Below are positions 42,405 to 52,524 of a DNA stretch of 64,000 nt, in pieces; the first letter of the stretch is position 1; the number at the start of each line of letters is the position of its first letter. The stretch spans positions 72,291,807 to 72,355,806 of the forward strand of contig NC_088204.1 of assembly GCF_037126465.1 (NCBI RefSeq), read 5' to 3'. This DNA comes from Ornithodoros turicata (lineage: Eukaryota; Arthropoda; Arachnida; Ixodida; Argasidae). Under the pieces are notes generated by a model that was given only the letters and a program-made list of their open reading frames with translations, did not search any database and was not told the origin of the DNA. Made by a program: the position numbers and the translations under genes.

Positions 42405-42994
42405 AGGTGATTGATTGATTGATTTTTAAAAGAAAAAATTGAGATGTTACTCTCGAGCCACTCGCGACTGGCTACTCCAGGACGCGTTATTAAGAAAAGA
42501 AAGAGAAACTACACAAAACTCGACGCTTTGAAACGGTACGTCCTCACCTTGACATCGGCCATCGTATGAAACGCCACCTCACCCCACGTGACTTGCGCTG
42601 CGCCAGGCGAAGCATGACACCCGCGTATTGTGCTGTATGCAACCGGACTTTGTGAGAATTGTGCTGTGTTCCTTGTCCTTCTATGTTGAATTGCCTGATC
42701 CACTGCAATGTTATCCTTGTTCTCCTCAGTTTTGTGAACCAAGATATAGGCTTGCCTACTAATAAGAAGGGCCGCTTCAAGGGGGGGTCTCCCCCAGGAG
42801 CTCGTTTCTACTTTGCCCAGAAACGCGAAGGAGATCAAGAGTTGCTGCTTTTTCTCTCTCACAATTAAAGGCAAGACAAGAGCGCAATTCTGTGGGAACG
42901 ACAAACTTGGCCTCCAAATCTGTTGCTTTTCCTCGGCCACTCCCTCCAGCTTTGCTTCGATCCTTTTTCTGAAAACGGCATCGGGGCAGCCAAG

Positions 42995-43026
<32 letters not shown>

Positions 43027-43201
43027 CTCTTTTGTCCCGAAGAAGGCGGAGCTTCCGCCGTAACGTAGACATTCTCCTTAACTTTCATGATTTTTAAGTT
43101 TTAATAAACCCTTTTTTTGTTACTTCCCCTACTTTTGTCTTCTGTCTCCCATTTATTTCAACTATAATTACGTAGCCGTCCGATCCAACTCCAACTTTTC
43201 A

Positions 43202-43266
<65 letters not shown>

Positions 43267-43569
43267 CATTGGGTCGAACTTCCATCTTTCGTAAACAAAA
43301 AGTTTATTATTGAAAATCAGTTGGGGGAGTGCTTCGGGCGTTAGCTAGTGCGTCATAAGGCTGCGCCGATTAGTGATTGATTAGCGATTAGTGATTGAAA
43401 AAATAAAGAAAGAGAGACGATTGGCCAGGACTAAAAAACACATTTCTGACAACAGTTATGGTACACACTATGTATTTAGTGTACACACTTACATGAGGTT
43501 CTTAAATTCCTGCAGTGACCCATATATCATGGCGTTAATAGACAAGAGGGTGGTGCTCGTGGGCTCATA
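42405..43569. repeat. Conserved 3'-flank block, copy 5 (downstream of T5), interrupted
   Basis: This matches the T3 flank, with a microsatellite/Penelope-like insertion at 42995-43263. It ends at GGGCTCATA, where the 3.3-kb transposon begins, only a few bases before the T5 stop codon would otherwise follow. Confidence 0.55.
42995..43263 (+). mobile_element. Penelope-like 3' fragment inserted in an (AT)n microsatellite
   Basis: Two (AT)n runs (about 42995-43025 and 43203-43263) bracket 177 bp that is absent from the T3 copy, where one short (AT) run stands. The insert holds GGCGGAAGC/GCTTCCGCC-type complementary bases after CCCGAAGAA, followed by GTAACGT, a pattern familiar from Penelope-like 3' regions. 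AATAAACCC lies at about 43102-43110. The class is inferred. Confidence 0.4.
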
Positions 43570-44154
43570 CACTCTTAGCCCGGTTACTTCTAGTAAAGGT
43601 AAAAAAATTGCAATATTGTTACCTGTACACTAGATGGGTACAGCGTTACCTCTGCCGGGGTTACCTCTCTAAAAGTAACCAGATGCATCGTGTATTTAGA
43701 AGTAACACCGTTCCCGGGGCTCCGGGGCTGCACCCGCCCGTTCCTCGCGTCCGTGCATGCATGCAGCAAATTGCATGCAGGCACACACGAAACACGACAC
43801 GGGTGACATACCAAAATACAATGACCATGGGCTTTCATGGGCACGTATTTTATTGTGAATATCAGGAAAACACAACCCAGCATTGGCAACGTAAGATAAC
43901 GAAGATATCGTTTCTCAATATGGTGGCATATGTGAGACTATGTAGAATGAACACAGCTCCAAAGGGGCTTTGATGTGTTCACAGAATCGCGTGAAATATT
44001 GTGTTGTAAAATTGCAGGGGCGGCATGCATGCATACGGACCTTGTCCTCATTCTTGCTTGTTGCTGTGGGGACGGTGCCGCTTTCACCACCATAAATATC
44101 TAAAATAGAATGGGCACTCCTTATTTATCGTTCTCACGTTGTTTGGGTACATCA

Positions 44155-44565
44155 TTAATAGCAAAAGCAGATCTTAATTATACTTGTGCAAGCACGAGTA
44201 ATGAATGCAAAAAATTTAAATACCTGATATGTTGGAAGACTCGGTGTTCGGTATCGTAGCGTCGTTTGCCGAAAACGGGGGATTTTCCAATTCACGAGCT
44301 TCCATATTTGTACATGTAGCGGCAGGGATGAAACCAGCCACAGTATGGAGTTCACATTGAACTTCCTCAAGGCAAGGTGTAATGCAGCATAATTGTGAGG
44401 CCAGCGGTACATGCACATAAAAAGAAGAGAGTACTGAAATGTTAACTTCCAACAAACACAGATGGCAAAATATTTTGTGGATGGCAGGTCGTTATATGTA
44501 AGAAAATAAATACCATGGAAAACGTCACAGCTATGCCCTGTTTCCTCCTGTGGCTGCAAGTTCAC
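44155..44565 (-). other. Unassigned ORF inside the 3.3-kb transposon
   Basis: A 136-codon minus-strand frame with no recognisable domain. It may be partly intronic. The rest of about 44600-45470 shows no coding signal. Confidence 0.15.
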
Positions 44566-45477
44566 GTCCTGAACATGTTCTTCACCAGCTGAGGGAAATC
44601 AGTCGACATTAGTTTGCAGGCCTTTGACATATTAATTACCACCAGCCCACCCGCTCCTCCACTGCCTGACTCATCGAGATGGGGATTTAGGTTGCCTGGT
44701 AGATAAATTCATCTGAATGTAATTCAGTAGCAGCAGTGATCGATTTCTTATTTTTTAACAATTTACTGACTAGTCGGTGTTATTGACTGATTGATTGTCT
44801 TGACTTTCTTCATTGGTATAATTCGCGAGATGCTATCTAGTGGTCAGTTGTACTAGCAAACCACTGATAACAACCAATTAAGGCATCAATGTGGGCAACC
44901 ATTCCGGTCAATTAACCACATCGACCAATCACAGTGGCTCAAGTCATCAGTCGACCCATTCACCACGAAGTCAGTGAAATTCAGGAAGGCAATCAGCCAG
45001 AAAATGACTGAGTCAATTCATCAACCAGCCAGTAAGACGACGAAATAACCTGTCATTGACAACACGACCCTGAACAAATCAAAATCAAGCCGTATCAAGA
45101 AGTAAAGAAAATACTAATCGCCCACACACACACACCTGAGCATAAAGAAACGCAATCATAAAATTACTGTAGTGGTCAATCAGTTGTCTATTCATGAGGA
45201 ATTCCATATCGCGCATCGTTTCATTAGTGAGTCGACTATAGGCTTTAGTTTTTTAGCAATTAGCCCATACACCAAAATCGATTAAGTCCGTCAGAAAAAG
45301 AAAAAACGAAATGAAAAATATAACCCCACGATAAGAGAACTAAATACTTCTCAGAACAATGTACTACGAAAAATTCAGTTTCTCTTCGTTGTAATTGCTA
45401 CGACACACAGACTATAGCGCTTATCACTCTTCTTCAACGCTGAATGGAAACAATTTGCTCGTAGTTAAATTTCATTA

Positions 45478-46014
45478 CCGTATTTTCACGCGTATTAGCC
45501 GCGGCTTATGCGCGATTTTTTTTTCTCACGGGCGCCCTGCGGCTTATCCACCGGTGCGGCTTATCTGATGACTATTTTTTCCTGGTATTTTCCCTATACG
45601 CCGATTTTAACGAAAGGGCCGGCAGTGTCTCTGGAACAGCACTGCCCTGCCGATGCACGAACAGTGCGTAACAGCATTCCCCCAAGCAGCTTTAAGGAAA
45701 GTGGTGACAGTGATTCTCGTCTTCTGGAAGATCACTGACCCATCAGTCCACGAAAAACACCCGACAAGGGCACAATCCGATCTTGGTAGAACTCCAGAAC
45801 TGACCTCCTCTGTTGTACACTGTGCCGATCCCGGAGTATGGACCACAGGGTTTATGGCCTTCTCTATGGTCTCCTTTGTCGCACAAATCAGTCGTCTCGT
45901 ATTGCCCGCGGCTTATCTGCGGGTGCGGCTTATCTGCCAGAAAATTTTCAAAACGTCCCAAAAAACGCGTCCTGCGGCTTATCTGCGGTGCGGCTTATAC
46001 GCGTGAAATTACGG
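45478..46014. mobile_element. Nested 537-bp TA-flanked MITE
   Basis: The left end is CCGTATTTTCACGCGTATTA and the right end read inward is CCGTAATTTCACGCGTATAA. TA flanks both sides (45476-45477 and 46015-46016). GCGGCTTATCTGC-type motifs recur near both ends. The short plus-strand frames inside are not conserved proteins. The ends resemble those of the 5532-6055 MITE (CCGTATTTTC), suggesting related transposase recognition. Confidence 0.75.
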
Positions 46015-46288
46015 TACACAAAAGCCAATGTCAAAATGGATCTATAGGTATCATATACTTTTCAGCGTATGAAGGATGCTGGGACAAGAAGGCGACACGG
46101 AGAGATACAGAGTAAAGTCGATGTAGAGAGCAAAGCTGGCAAGAGAAAGCAGAATGCGCTAAGGCCGAGCGTTGACACTGCGACCAACAGCTTACATATG
46201 CGCAGACACCACATCATGTATGACTTACCATACGACAGGAACCAACAGCGAATCTACTTAGAACGATCATGATGAAATACGCACTTAC

Positions 46289-46445
46289 CTATTTCAGGTA
46301 TCCTGTTATGTGAAACCGGGCTGTGCGCACCGTATTCATATTTTAGATGACGACTGCCGGACTCCACTGTGTATTTCTTGCAGTCCCCGCACTCTTTGCA
46401 TCTGCCTCTCGGCACTCCCCAGAAGTCCTTGTTTGTAAACGCCAT
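46289..46445 (-). CDS. Cys-rich exon of the 3.3-kb transposon
   Basis: It begins with an ATG encoding MAFTNKDFWGVPRGRCKECG and continues DCKKY, ending at ATAG followed by GTAAGTGCG, a good splice donor. The C-x2-C-x2-C...H spacing suggests a metal-binding module, perhaps the DNA-binding N terminus of the transposon protein. The frame is open further upstream (to 46604), so the exon could start earlier. I cannot assign a family. Confidence 0.3.
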
Positions 46446-46876
46446 TTGAAAGCAGTTCACAACACATCTACAACCACGAGCGTGATTTATCTTGTCAGCC
46501 ACAGAGGCGTCAGATTTCAAAAGATGCAACCGACAAAACACGAGGACGCGATGTAGTGTCCCTTCTCGTGTGATACTGTAATCTGTTGCAAGATAAGCGA
46601 CCAAAAGCGATCAAAAGCGGCTGTGATTGTTTGCGAACGCATTACGACGTAGAAGTAACGGACTCCCACTAGAAGTAACACGTACAAGTAACCAGGAGAA
46701 GACAGGGGTTTTCCCCCACAGGTTACCTCTGCCCCAGCTCTTCGAGACCCAATTTACTTCTAAAATTCGCAATTTCCTGTGTTACCTCTTCCTTTGAGCC
46801 GATGTTACTTCTAAATACACGTAACAACGGTCTAAAAGTAACAATAGAAGTAACTCAGGTAAGAGTGTAGCTTGAG

Positions 46877-48312
46877 TCACATACTGCTTATGACAACGGT
46901 AACGCCAACAGTAATTGAGTTGTCGTGAGCAAAACCTCCATTCAGAGCATCTTCCAGTTTGCACAACTCAGGGGCGCCTAAGCCCATATTTGAACTTTCG
47001 ACAGGCCTATTGAAACATTCTGGAAACTTTTTAAACGCGTTTGGTACATCAACACCAAGCCAAATATTCTTTTTCTCGTCAGTTGGATGCATCAAGGTGA
47101 GCGTATAGGACAATAAGAAGGGCCATTTCAAGAGAGAGTCTTTGGTGCCACGACAAATACGCAGATAAGCACCTATGTACATAAGGCCATCATATTGTCT
47201 GAATTTCACACTTAACTTTACGGAGTAGCCACACAACACAACATCAGAGAGGGTGTCAGCAAAGCCCTCCTCCTTTGCTTTCTTGTTAGGCTCGTCGACG
47301 TCTTGGACGTGAAAAAATGCAACGTTGCCTCCGTATCCATTGGAATCCCGTAAAGTTTGGAGGATATATTTCATGCTGCTCAGTTTGTCGTCGGTTGACG
47401 ACGAATGATCTTGCATAAGTTTCGACATCCCTTCAAGTTTTTCGGAGCATTGTTTCTGCCCTTCACCAGATGTCACTACCTTCTCAGCTACTTCTTTTTG
47501 CAATTCGATCAGAGCAGACAGCCTCTCCTGGTTTGAAGTGACGATATTCTGAACCTCGGCGCCACGTCCAACTTCATTGCGATATTGGTCTTTAATAGAA
47601 GCTAGCGCCTCCGTAACTGCATGCAGGGTAGTGGCCAAGTTTGATACACCTTCTGAGGAGAGCCTTGTTCCTCTTGAATCGTGCGGAGTACTTGAGCATA
47701 ATTCCCGACGCACTCTTTCGTACTGTCGATCCCCACAGCATGGCTATTTAATTGGTCTTCAATAGCACGTAGCTTATCCGCTATATCTGATAGTGAGGAG
47801 TTGATCTGTCTTCCAATCCCGATGACGCTCGTGTCACTACAAACATCTTCGCTCGGACAGGGAGTATTTTGAGCCCCGCACTGTTTTTCCATGTAATGGG
47901 TGATGATGTCTTTAAGGGGTACGGTTGCACAACACTTCTTACATGCTAGTGGATGAAACTCGCAGTCCTTCAGGAAGTGAGGTTTCATCCGTTCCAGCGA
48001 TCCGACGAAGTTACATCCATGGTTGAAGTTGCAACAGCGAACATGCAGTTTGTGCAGACGCGTCATTCTAATGGGGAATGTTTGCACTTCACTTTCAAGA
48101 AACCCTTGCTGGTCGACCGGATACTGTCGGGTGGTTCGAAGGATGCTGCGATAACAGTCCTCACAAAGAGAATGGAAACATTCCAGCCTCACGATATTCT
48201 GAGGAACGACGGCGCATAAGTCACACGATATCGTCGATGGAAGATCCACAAATTGCAAGGGACGCCACGCCAGGGCTTCAAAGTGTCCAGGAAGGTAGCT
48301 TACGGAAGACAT
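46877..48312 (-). pseudogene. TRAF6-like gene T5 (type 1), broken by frameshift and RING Cys loss
   Basis: The start (MSSVSYLPGHF), zinc fingers, coiled coil and MATH domain are all present, but a one-base deletion near 47664 (GCCTTGTTCC where T1 and T3 have GCCTATGTTC) shifts the frame in the coiled coil. The first frame (48312 to 47602) then ends in unrelated sequence, and the second (from 47713) resumes at RLSSEGVSNLATT. Independently, RING residue 64, a zinc-ligand Cys in every other copy, is Tyr (YPVD). A 3.3-kb transposon sits 9 bp past the stop codon. A truncated RING-finger product remains possible, but with a damaged RING it is probably non-functional. Confidence 0.85.
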
Positions 48313-48405
48313 CTCACAGTCGAAAACGAAGCCTTCGTCGAGGTGGCAAGAGATGGGTACGTGGCAGAGATTGCGTGCAACCTTTTTGTATCACCGAGTG
48401 AAGTC

Positions 48406-48412
48406 TATATAG
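48406..48412 (-). promoter_or_regulatory. TATA box of T5
   Basis: TATATAG in the conserved type-1 context, 94-100 bp upstream of the ATG. The promoter is thus still intact although the gene is broken. Confidence 0.55.
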
Positions 48413-48419
48413 CGCTGAG

Positions 48420-48966
48420 GTAGTTGGATGCCAGACACTTGTACATACAAGAGACGCGTGACTTTTCATCGGAACAAAGGAAAGTACGTCACGTTGGATG
48501 ATGGCCAAGCTAAAGACAGCACGGATTCTTCAAAGAAGTCTCTTCAATGCTTTGCTTTGAGGTGATACCTTCGCGTGATATGACGGGTTCGAACGACGAC
48601 ATAGAGTCCTATTTTAATCATATTATTGCCGGAGGAATTATTCCGAATTTGCCTTTGGTTCAAAGCATGCTGAGTGCTGTAAACGAACGGTTCGGTTTCC
48701 CATATATTACGAGCGGCCCATATATTTTGAGTAAGAGACGCTATGATTTCGATAATTACCGAATTAGCTTATCGAGTATGCAATTGTTACGCCATGTGGC
48801 TTGCTTGATGGCGCACTCTAAGGTGTCGCAGGGATTAAGCTTAACAGCGGGCGTGCCATGCATCGCCACGTATGTGCAGCATGGATGCATGTCTTGCATC
48901 AGTCGCGGCTAGTACTGATATAAGTGCACGTTGTTATTACAGGATGCGCCATGTAGTTCTATAGTT
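48420..48966. other. Upstream spacer of T5
   Basis: This aligns with 22735-23272 upstream of T3. It ends at TTCTATAGTT, where the Tx1-group LINE has inserted. No gene is seen. Confidence 0.5.
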
Positions 48967-49107
48967 GTTATAGGAAAATTTAATGAGACAGGTATGAGAC
49001 AGGTATGAGACAGGTATGGTCACATGTTCAGGGGCTGCAGGATGACGCAACGATTATGTACAACGGTTATTTACAACATGGCGATCGATGAAATGATATG
49101 ATATAGT

Positions 49108-52100
49108 TCACGGCGGCGTGCCCTTGATCGTAACGCAGCCACCTCGGGCTGAAAGCGACGGATGGAAGCGCCATCGACGAAGAAACCTGTCATCTCCAAT
49201 AGCGAACAGTTCCCGCTGCAACTCAGTAGTGAGCAGTATGCGCGCTCTCCGCACCAAGCAAAAAATGGGCACATCTCGACGACGTTGCGCGACTGCCTTA
49301 CAACGAGCCTCCCAAAGCACAACCGCGCCGCAAGCTGTGAGAAGTACACTAAGGCGGTGTGGGTGACGTTGGTTAAAGCGCACTGGGCATACTATGTTCG
49401 TGCTTCGTCGGACAAGGTTCCAAAAGACGCGAGCAATGCGGCAGGCAAACAACACGTGCATGTTTGTCTCACGTTCACTGCAGTAAGGGCACAAATCTGT
49501 CGCTGTTACGTGCCACGAGTACAGGCGGTCCCGTGTGGGTTGCACGCCCCACGCGAAAGACCACATGGTGTCCCGCAGAAATCCAGGGAGCCATGTAAAC
49601 ACCGTCCATGCTATGTTTGACGCCTGCTCAACACGCACTCGAAGGCTCTCGCTCGCTGACACGGAGTCCAGCAACAGCGCACCAGCCATCGAAGAGGGGG
49701 AAGCCGCAACGAGGCTGCCATCAGGAACAAGGGGCGAGAGCTGTTGGTAGTACGTATGAACCGCGGCGTGAAACCCCAATGGTGCTACCGCCCGTGAACC
49801 ACTGACAGGGTTTGGCCCGAGGAGTTCCACCCAGTAGGTGAGCAGCACTTTCGCCGGCGAGTCTTCCTCAGCGTGCACAATTCGCAACGTGGTGCTGAGA
49901 GCGATGCCCCGATTCATAAGCCCGATATCTGGAAGGCTCATCCCGCCCTTAGAATTCGTAAATGCCAGCATGGTCCGTAGGACAGGGCCTCTCCGCTTTC
50001 TCCAGAACAATGACAAGAGGCAAGAGTGCACCCGAACGACGACTGCACGTGGGGCAATAGAAACGTGACTAAGATGCCACAAGCGTCCCGGTAAGACAGT
50101 ACGTGCGAGGAACGATCGTTCACAGTACGACAGGTCAAATGCCTGTGTCGCATCACACTTCGTCTGGAGCTCCTCCAGCGCCCTGAACCAGTTATCGACC
50201 TTTGGGCCGCGGCAGTCGAACACAATGCCCAGTATTTTTAGTGACGCGCTGAACTGGAAAGGCAGTGATGAATACGGAGAAAAGCTCCCGAGTGGCATCA
50301 ACTTGGTCTTGGCGAAGTTGAGCATCCCACCGGAAAGTGCAGCATAGGACTCGTAGACTCGAAGGACCTCAGACGCAGAGCTTGCATCCCGCAGAAGAAC
50401 CGTGATGTCATCAGCGTACGCACTGACCTTCCATTCCCCGGATCTGGGAAGCGGAAAACCGCGAATGCACGGGTTGGTCTCAATGTTCCATAACAGGGGA
50501 TCAATTGCCAAGGTGAACAGAGCTGGAGAGAGTGGGCAGCCTTGCCGTACGCCCCTGGAGACTGGGAACTCCCTAGACAACTGCTGCATCATGTACAGGC
50601 TGCTGCGATGATTGCGGTACAGCTTGGCGATGGCACTGATGAGCCATCCAGGGAACCCGTACTCTCTGAGGACAGCGAACATGTAACTATGCACCACACG
50701 GTCGAATGCTTTCTTCTGGTCAAGTGAAAGTAAGCAACTATCCGGTACACGTGGAGTGGCGTAGCTCAGTGCGTCTCTCAGCCCTGACAGCGCGGTGTAC
50801 ATCGTGCGGCCTGGCACTGAACAAGTCTGAGAATGGTGGATTACTGCCGGGAGAGCATTTTGGATTCTATTGGTCAATACGGAAGTCACTGTCTTGTAAT
50901 CGCTGTTCAGCAGCGTTATTGGCCTCCAGTGTTCGGGACTACCAAGGTCGCCGCTTGTCTTCGGGAGCAAGACTATATGTCCATAACCAAACGACTCCGG
51001 GAAGTCGGCACCTTCGAAAGCCCTTCGAACAACGTCGAAGAGGAACTCCCGAATGCAAGGCCAAAACGTAGCATAGAATTCGGAAGAAAGCCCATCAGGT
51101 CCTGGACTCTTGCCAACTGCCGCACATCGGACCGCCATGTCCAGCTCTTCCAAACGCAGAGGATGTTCTAAAGCGTCGTGGTCGATCCGGGGAAGGACCG
51201 GAAGGCCCTCGAAGAATGAGCTTCGCGAACTGCTGACAGACTCGTCAGTGTACAAGTTCCGAAAAAAGTTTTCAAAGCCGGCGAGCACCTCCCCGGGGTC
51301 TTCAGTCACACTGCCGTCTGGTCTTCGGAAACGAGGAAGCTCACGCTGTTCGGTGCGGCGCACGGAATCCAGGTACCCGACCACGCCAGGGCCAGCAAGC
51401 GCCTGAGACCTGAAGTAATTTTGTCGCGCCCGTCCAGAAGAATCTTGAAGCAGTAGACGGTAGCGGTGCTGCAGCGTCGCGAGATACTCCTCCATCATGG
51501 GTGTCAACGGCGCTCCTCTGCTCACAATACGTATTTTGGCAGCTAAACGCGCAAGCATGGCTGTTCGCGCCCGCGCTTTCCGGCGTCCCCACGTCTGAAA
51601 GAGGTCGCGCACCCAGACTTTGAACTCATCCCACTCTGCTGGAGTTGGCGACCGACTTGCTAGGTACTCTGCGATTTTACCCTTGATCTCCGAAACAACA
51701 TAGTCGTCATGGAGAAGCGAAGAGTCGAGACGCCAACGCACTGCATGCCCAGTGCTGCCGGGAAGCTGTGAAACATCTAGAATCACAGCATGATGATCAC
51801 TAACATGAGCGCCAAGCTGGGCAGTGCTGATTACGCTGCAGCCAGTAACGTACGGCTGAAGGTCCCCAGGTATGTAGAAACGGTCCAGACGGGACGCAGA
51901 GCCTGCACGTGACCACGTTGCCACGAATGTATCCCCATGCACCATCGTCCAGGCGTCGCGCAGACGGTGCTCTTGCAGCAACCGACGGAGCTCACGCGCG
52001 TTCCAAGTTGGGCGTCCACGCCCGGGGCCACGAACGTCACAGTCAGAATCCACCACACAGTTAAAGTCACCACACAGGACGGCACCACTAGGTGGTATGA

Positions 52101-52524
52101 AACTCGTACGGAGGTGATAAAAGAAGGTGTTGGTGTCACTTGTGCGGGATGGAGCATACACGGTGATGAACGATAGCTTCTTCCCCTGGATAATGAAGTC
52201 GAAGCGCAGGGCGCGACCTTCCGCATCATGCCTCGCAAAGCAATGAGATTCTAGGCTCGGGTTGAGAACCACAACGCCCACACCACTCCGATGTACAGTC
52301 CCGAAGCTGAAAAACGCGCGGACGTTGCACCTCGCAGTAAAGCCAAAGACGTCAGCATACCTTGTGAAGTGCGTTTCTTGCAAGAAAAGTAGATCGCAGC
52401 TCAGGCTGCGAGCGAACTGAATAACGGAGACCTGTTTGGCGGGCGACCGGAACCCTTGGACATTTAAGGACATGACGCGGAGAGCCATAACAGTGAGGAT
52501 GAAAGAGCTGGATACACTCATCAT
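49108..52524 (-). CDS. LINE ORF2: endonuclease and reverse transcriptase, 1138 aa
   Basis: The N-terminal apurinic-type endonuclease starts at about residue 18 (SLNVQGFRSPAKQ), with LQETH, GDFNCVVD and SDHHAVIL motifs in order to about residue 250. The reverse transcriptase, about residues 430-760, contains KSPGPDGLSSEFY, HWRPITLLNSDYK, LSLDQKKAFDRV, RQGCPLSPALF and the catalytic YADD (AYADDITVLL). The LLNSDYK and QTCSVPGR segments are typical of the L1/Tx1 group. A C-terminal CPYC...HVLFAC motif (about residues 1020-1040) is the usual LINE zinc knuckle. There is no RNase H. The product nicks target DNA and copies the element RNA in place. It starts 4 bases inside ORF1. Confidence 0.92.
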   Translation of the reverse strand: MMSVSSSFILTVMALRVMSLNVQGFRSPAKQVSVIQFARSLSCDLLFLQETHFTRYADVFGFTARCNVRAFFSFGTVHRSGVGVVVLNPSLESHCFARHDAEGRALRFDFIIQGKKLSFITVYAPSRTSDTNTFFYHLRTSFIPPSGAVLCGDFNCVVDSDCDVRGPGRGRPTWNARELRRLLQEHRLRDAWTMVHGDTFVATWSRAGSASRLDRFYIPGDLQPYVTGCSVISTAQLGAHVSDHHAVILDVSQLPGSTGHAVRWRLDSSLLHDDYVVSEIKGKIAEYLASRSPTPAEWDEFKVWVRDLFQTWGRRKARARTAMLARLAAKIRIVSRGAPLTPMMEEYLATLQHRYRLLLQDSSGRARQNYFRSQALAGPGVVGYLDSVRRTEQRELPRFRRPDGSVTEDPGEVLAGFENFFRNLYTDESVSSSRSSFFEGLPVLPRIDHDALEHPLRLEELDMAVRCAAVGKSPGPDGLSSEFYATFWPCIREFLFDVVRRAFEGADFPESFGYGHIVLLPKTSGDLGSPEHWRPITLLNSDYKTVTSVLTNRIQNALPAVIHHSQTCSVPGRTMYTALSGLRDALSYATPRVPDSCLLSLDQKKAFDRVVHSYMFAVLREYGFPGWLISAIAKLYRNHRSSLYMMQQLSREFPVSRGVRQGCPLSPALFTLAIDPLLWNIETNPCIRGFPLPRSGEWKVSAYADDITVLLRDASSASEVLRVYESYAALSGGMLNFAKTKLMPLGSFSPYSSLPFQFSASLKILGIVFDCRGPKVDNWFRALEELQTKCDATQAFDLSYCERSFLARTVLPGRLWHLSHVSIAPRAVVVRVHSCLLSLFWRKRRGPVLRTMLAFTNSKGGMSLPDIGLMNRGIALSTTLRIVHAEEDSPAKVLLTYWVELLGPNPVSGSRAVAPLGFHAAVHTYYQQLSPLVPDGSLVAASPSSMAGALLLDSVSASESLRVRVEQASNIAWTVFTWLPGFLRDTMWSFAWGVQPTRDRLYSWHVTATDLCPYCSERETNMHVLFACRIARVFWNLVRRSTNIVCPVRFNQRHPHRLSVLLTACGAVVLWEARCKAVAQRRRDVPIFCLVRRARILLTTELQRELFAIGDDRFLRRWRFHPSLSARGGCVTIKGTPP

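Larger units (their letters stand above)
43570..46867. mobile_element. 3.3-kb TA-flanked DNA transposon with AGAAGTAAC subterminal repeats
   Basis: The left end is CACTCTTAGCCCGGTTACTT. The right end read inward is CACTCTTACCTGAGTTACTT. TA lies on both sides (43568-43569 and 46868-46869). T3 has the empty site CTCATAGCTTGAG. Within about 230 bp of each end the motif GTTACTTCTA/TAGAAGTAAC recurs many times. The interior encodes at least one spliced Cys-rich exon (46289-46445) and carries a nested MITE. TA duplication with CACT ends could fit a CMC- or Tc1-like class, but no catalytic domain was recognised. Confidence 0.8.

Noticed and set aside
49071..49349. Small ORFs on either strand within the LINE ORF2
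   Set aside because: They are other-frame shadows of the intact reverse-transcriptase ORF.
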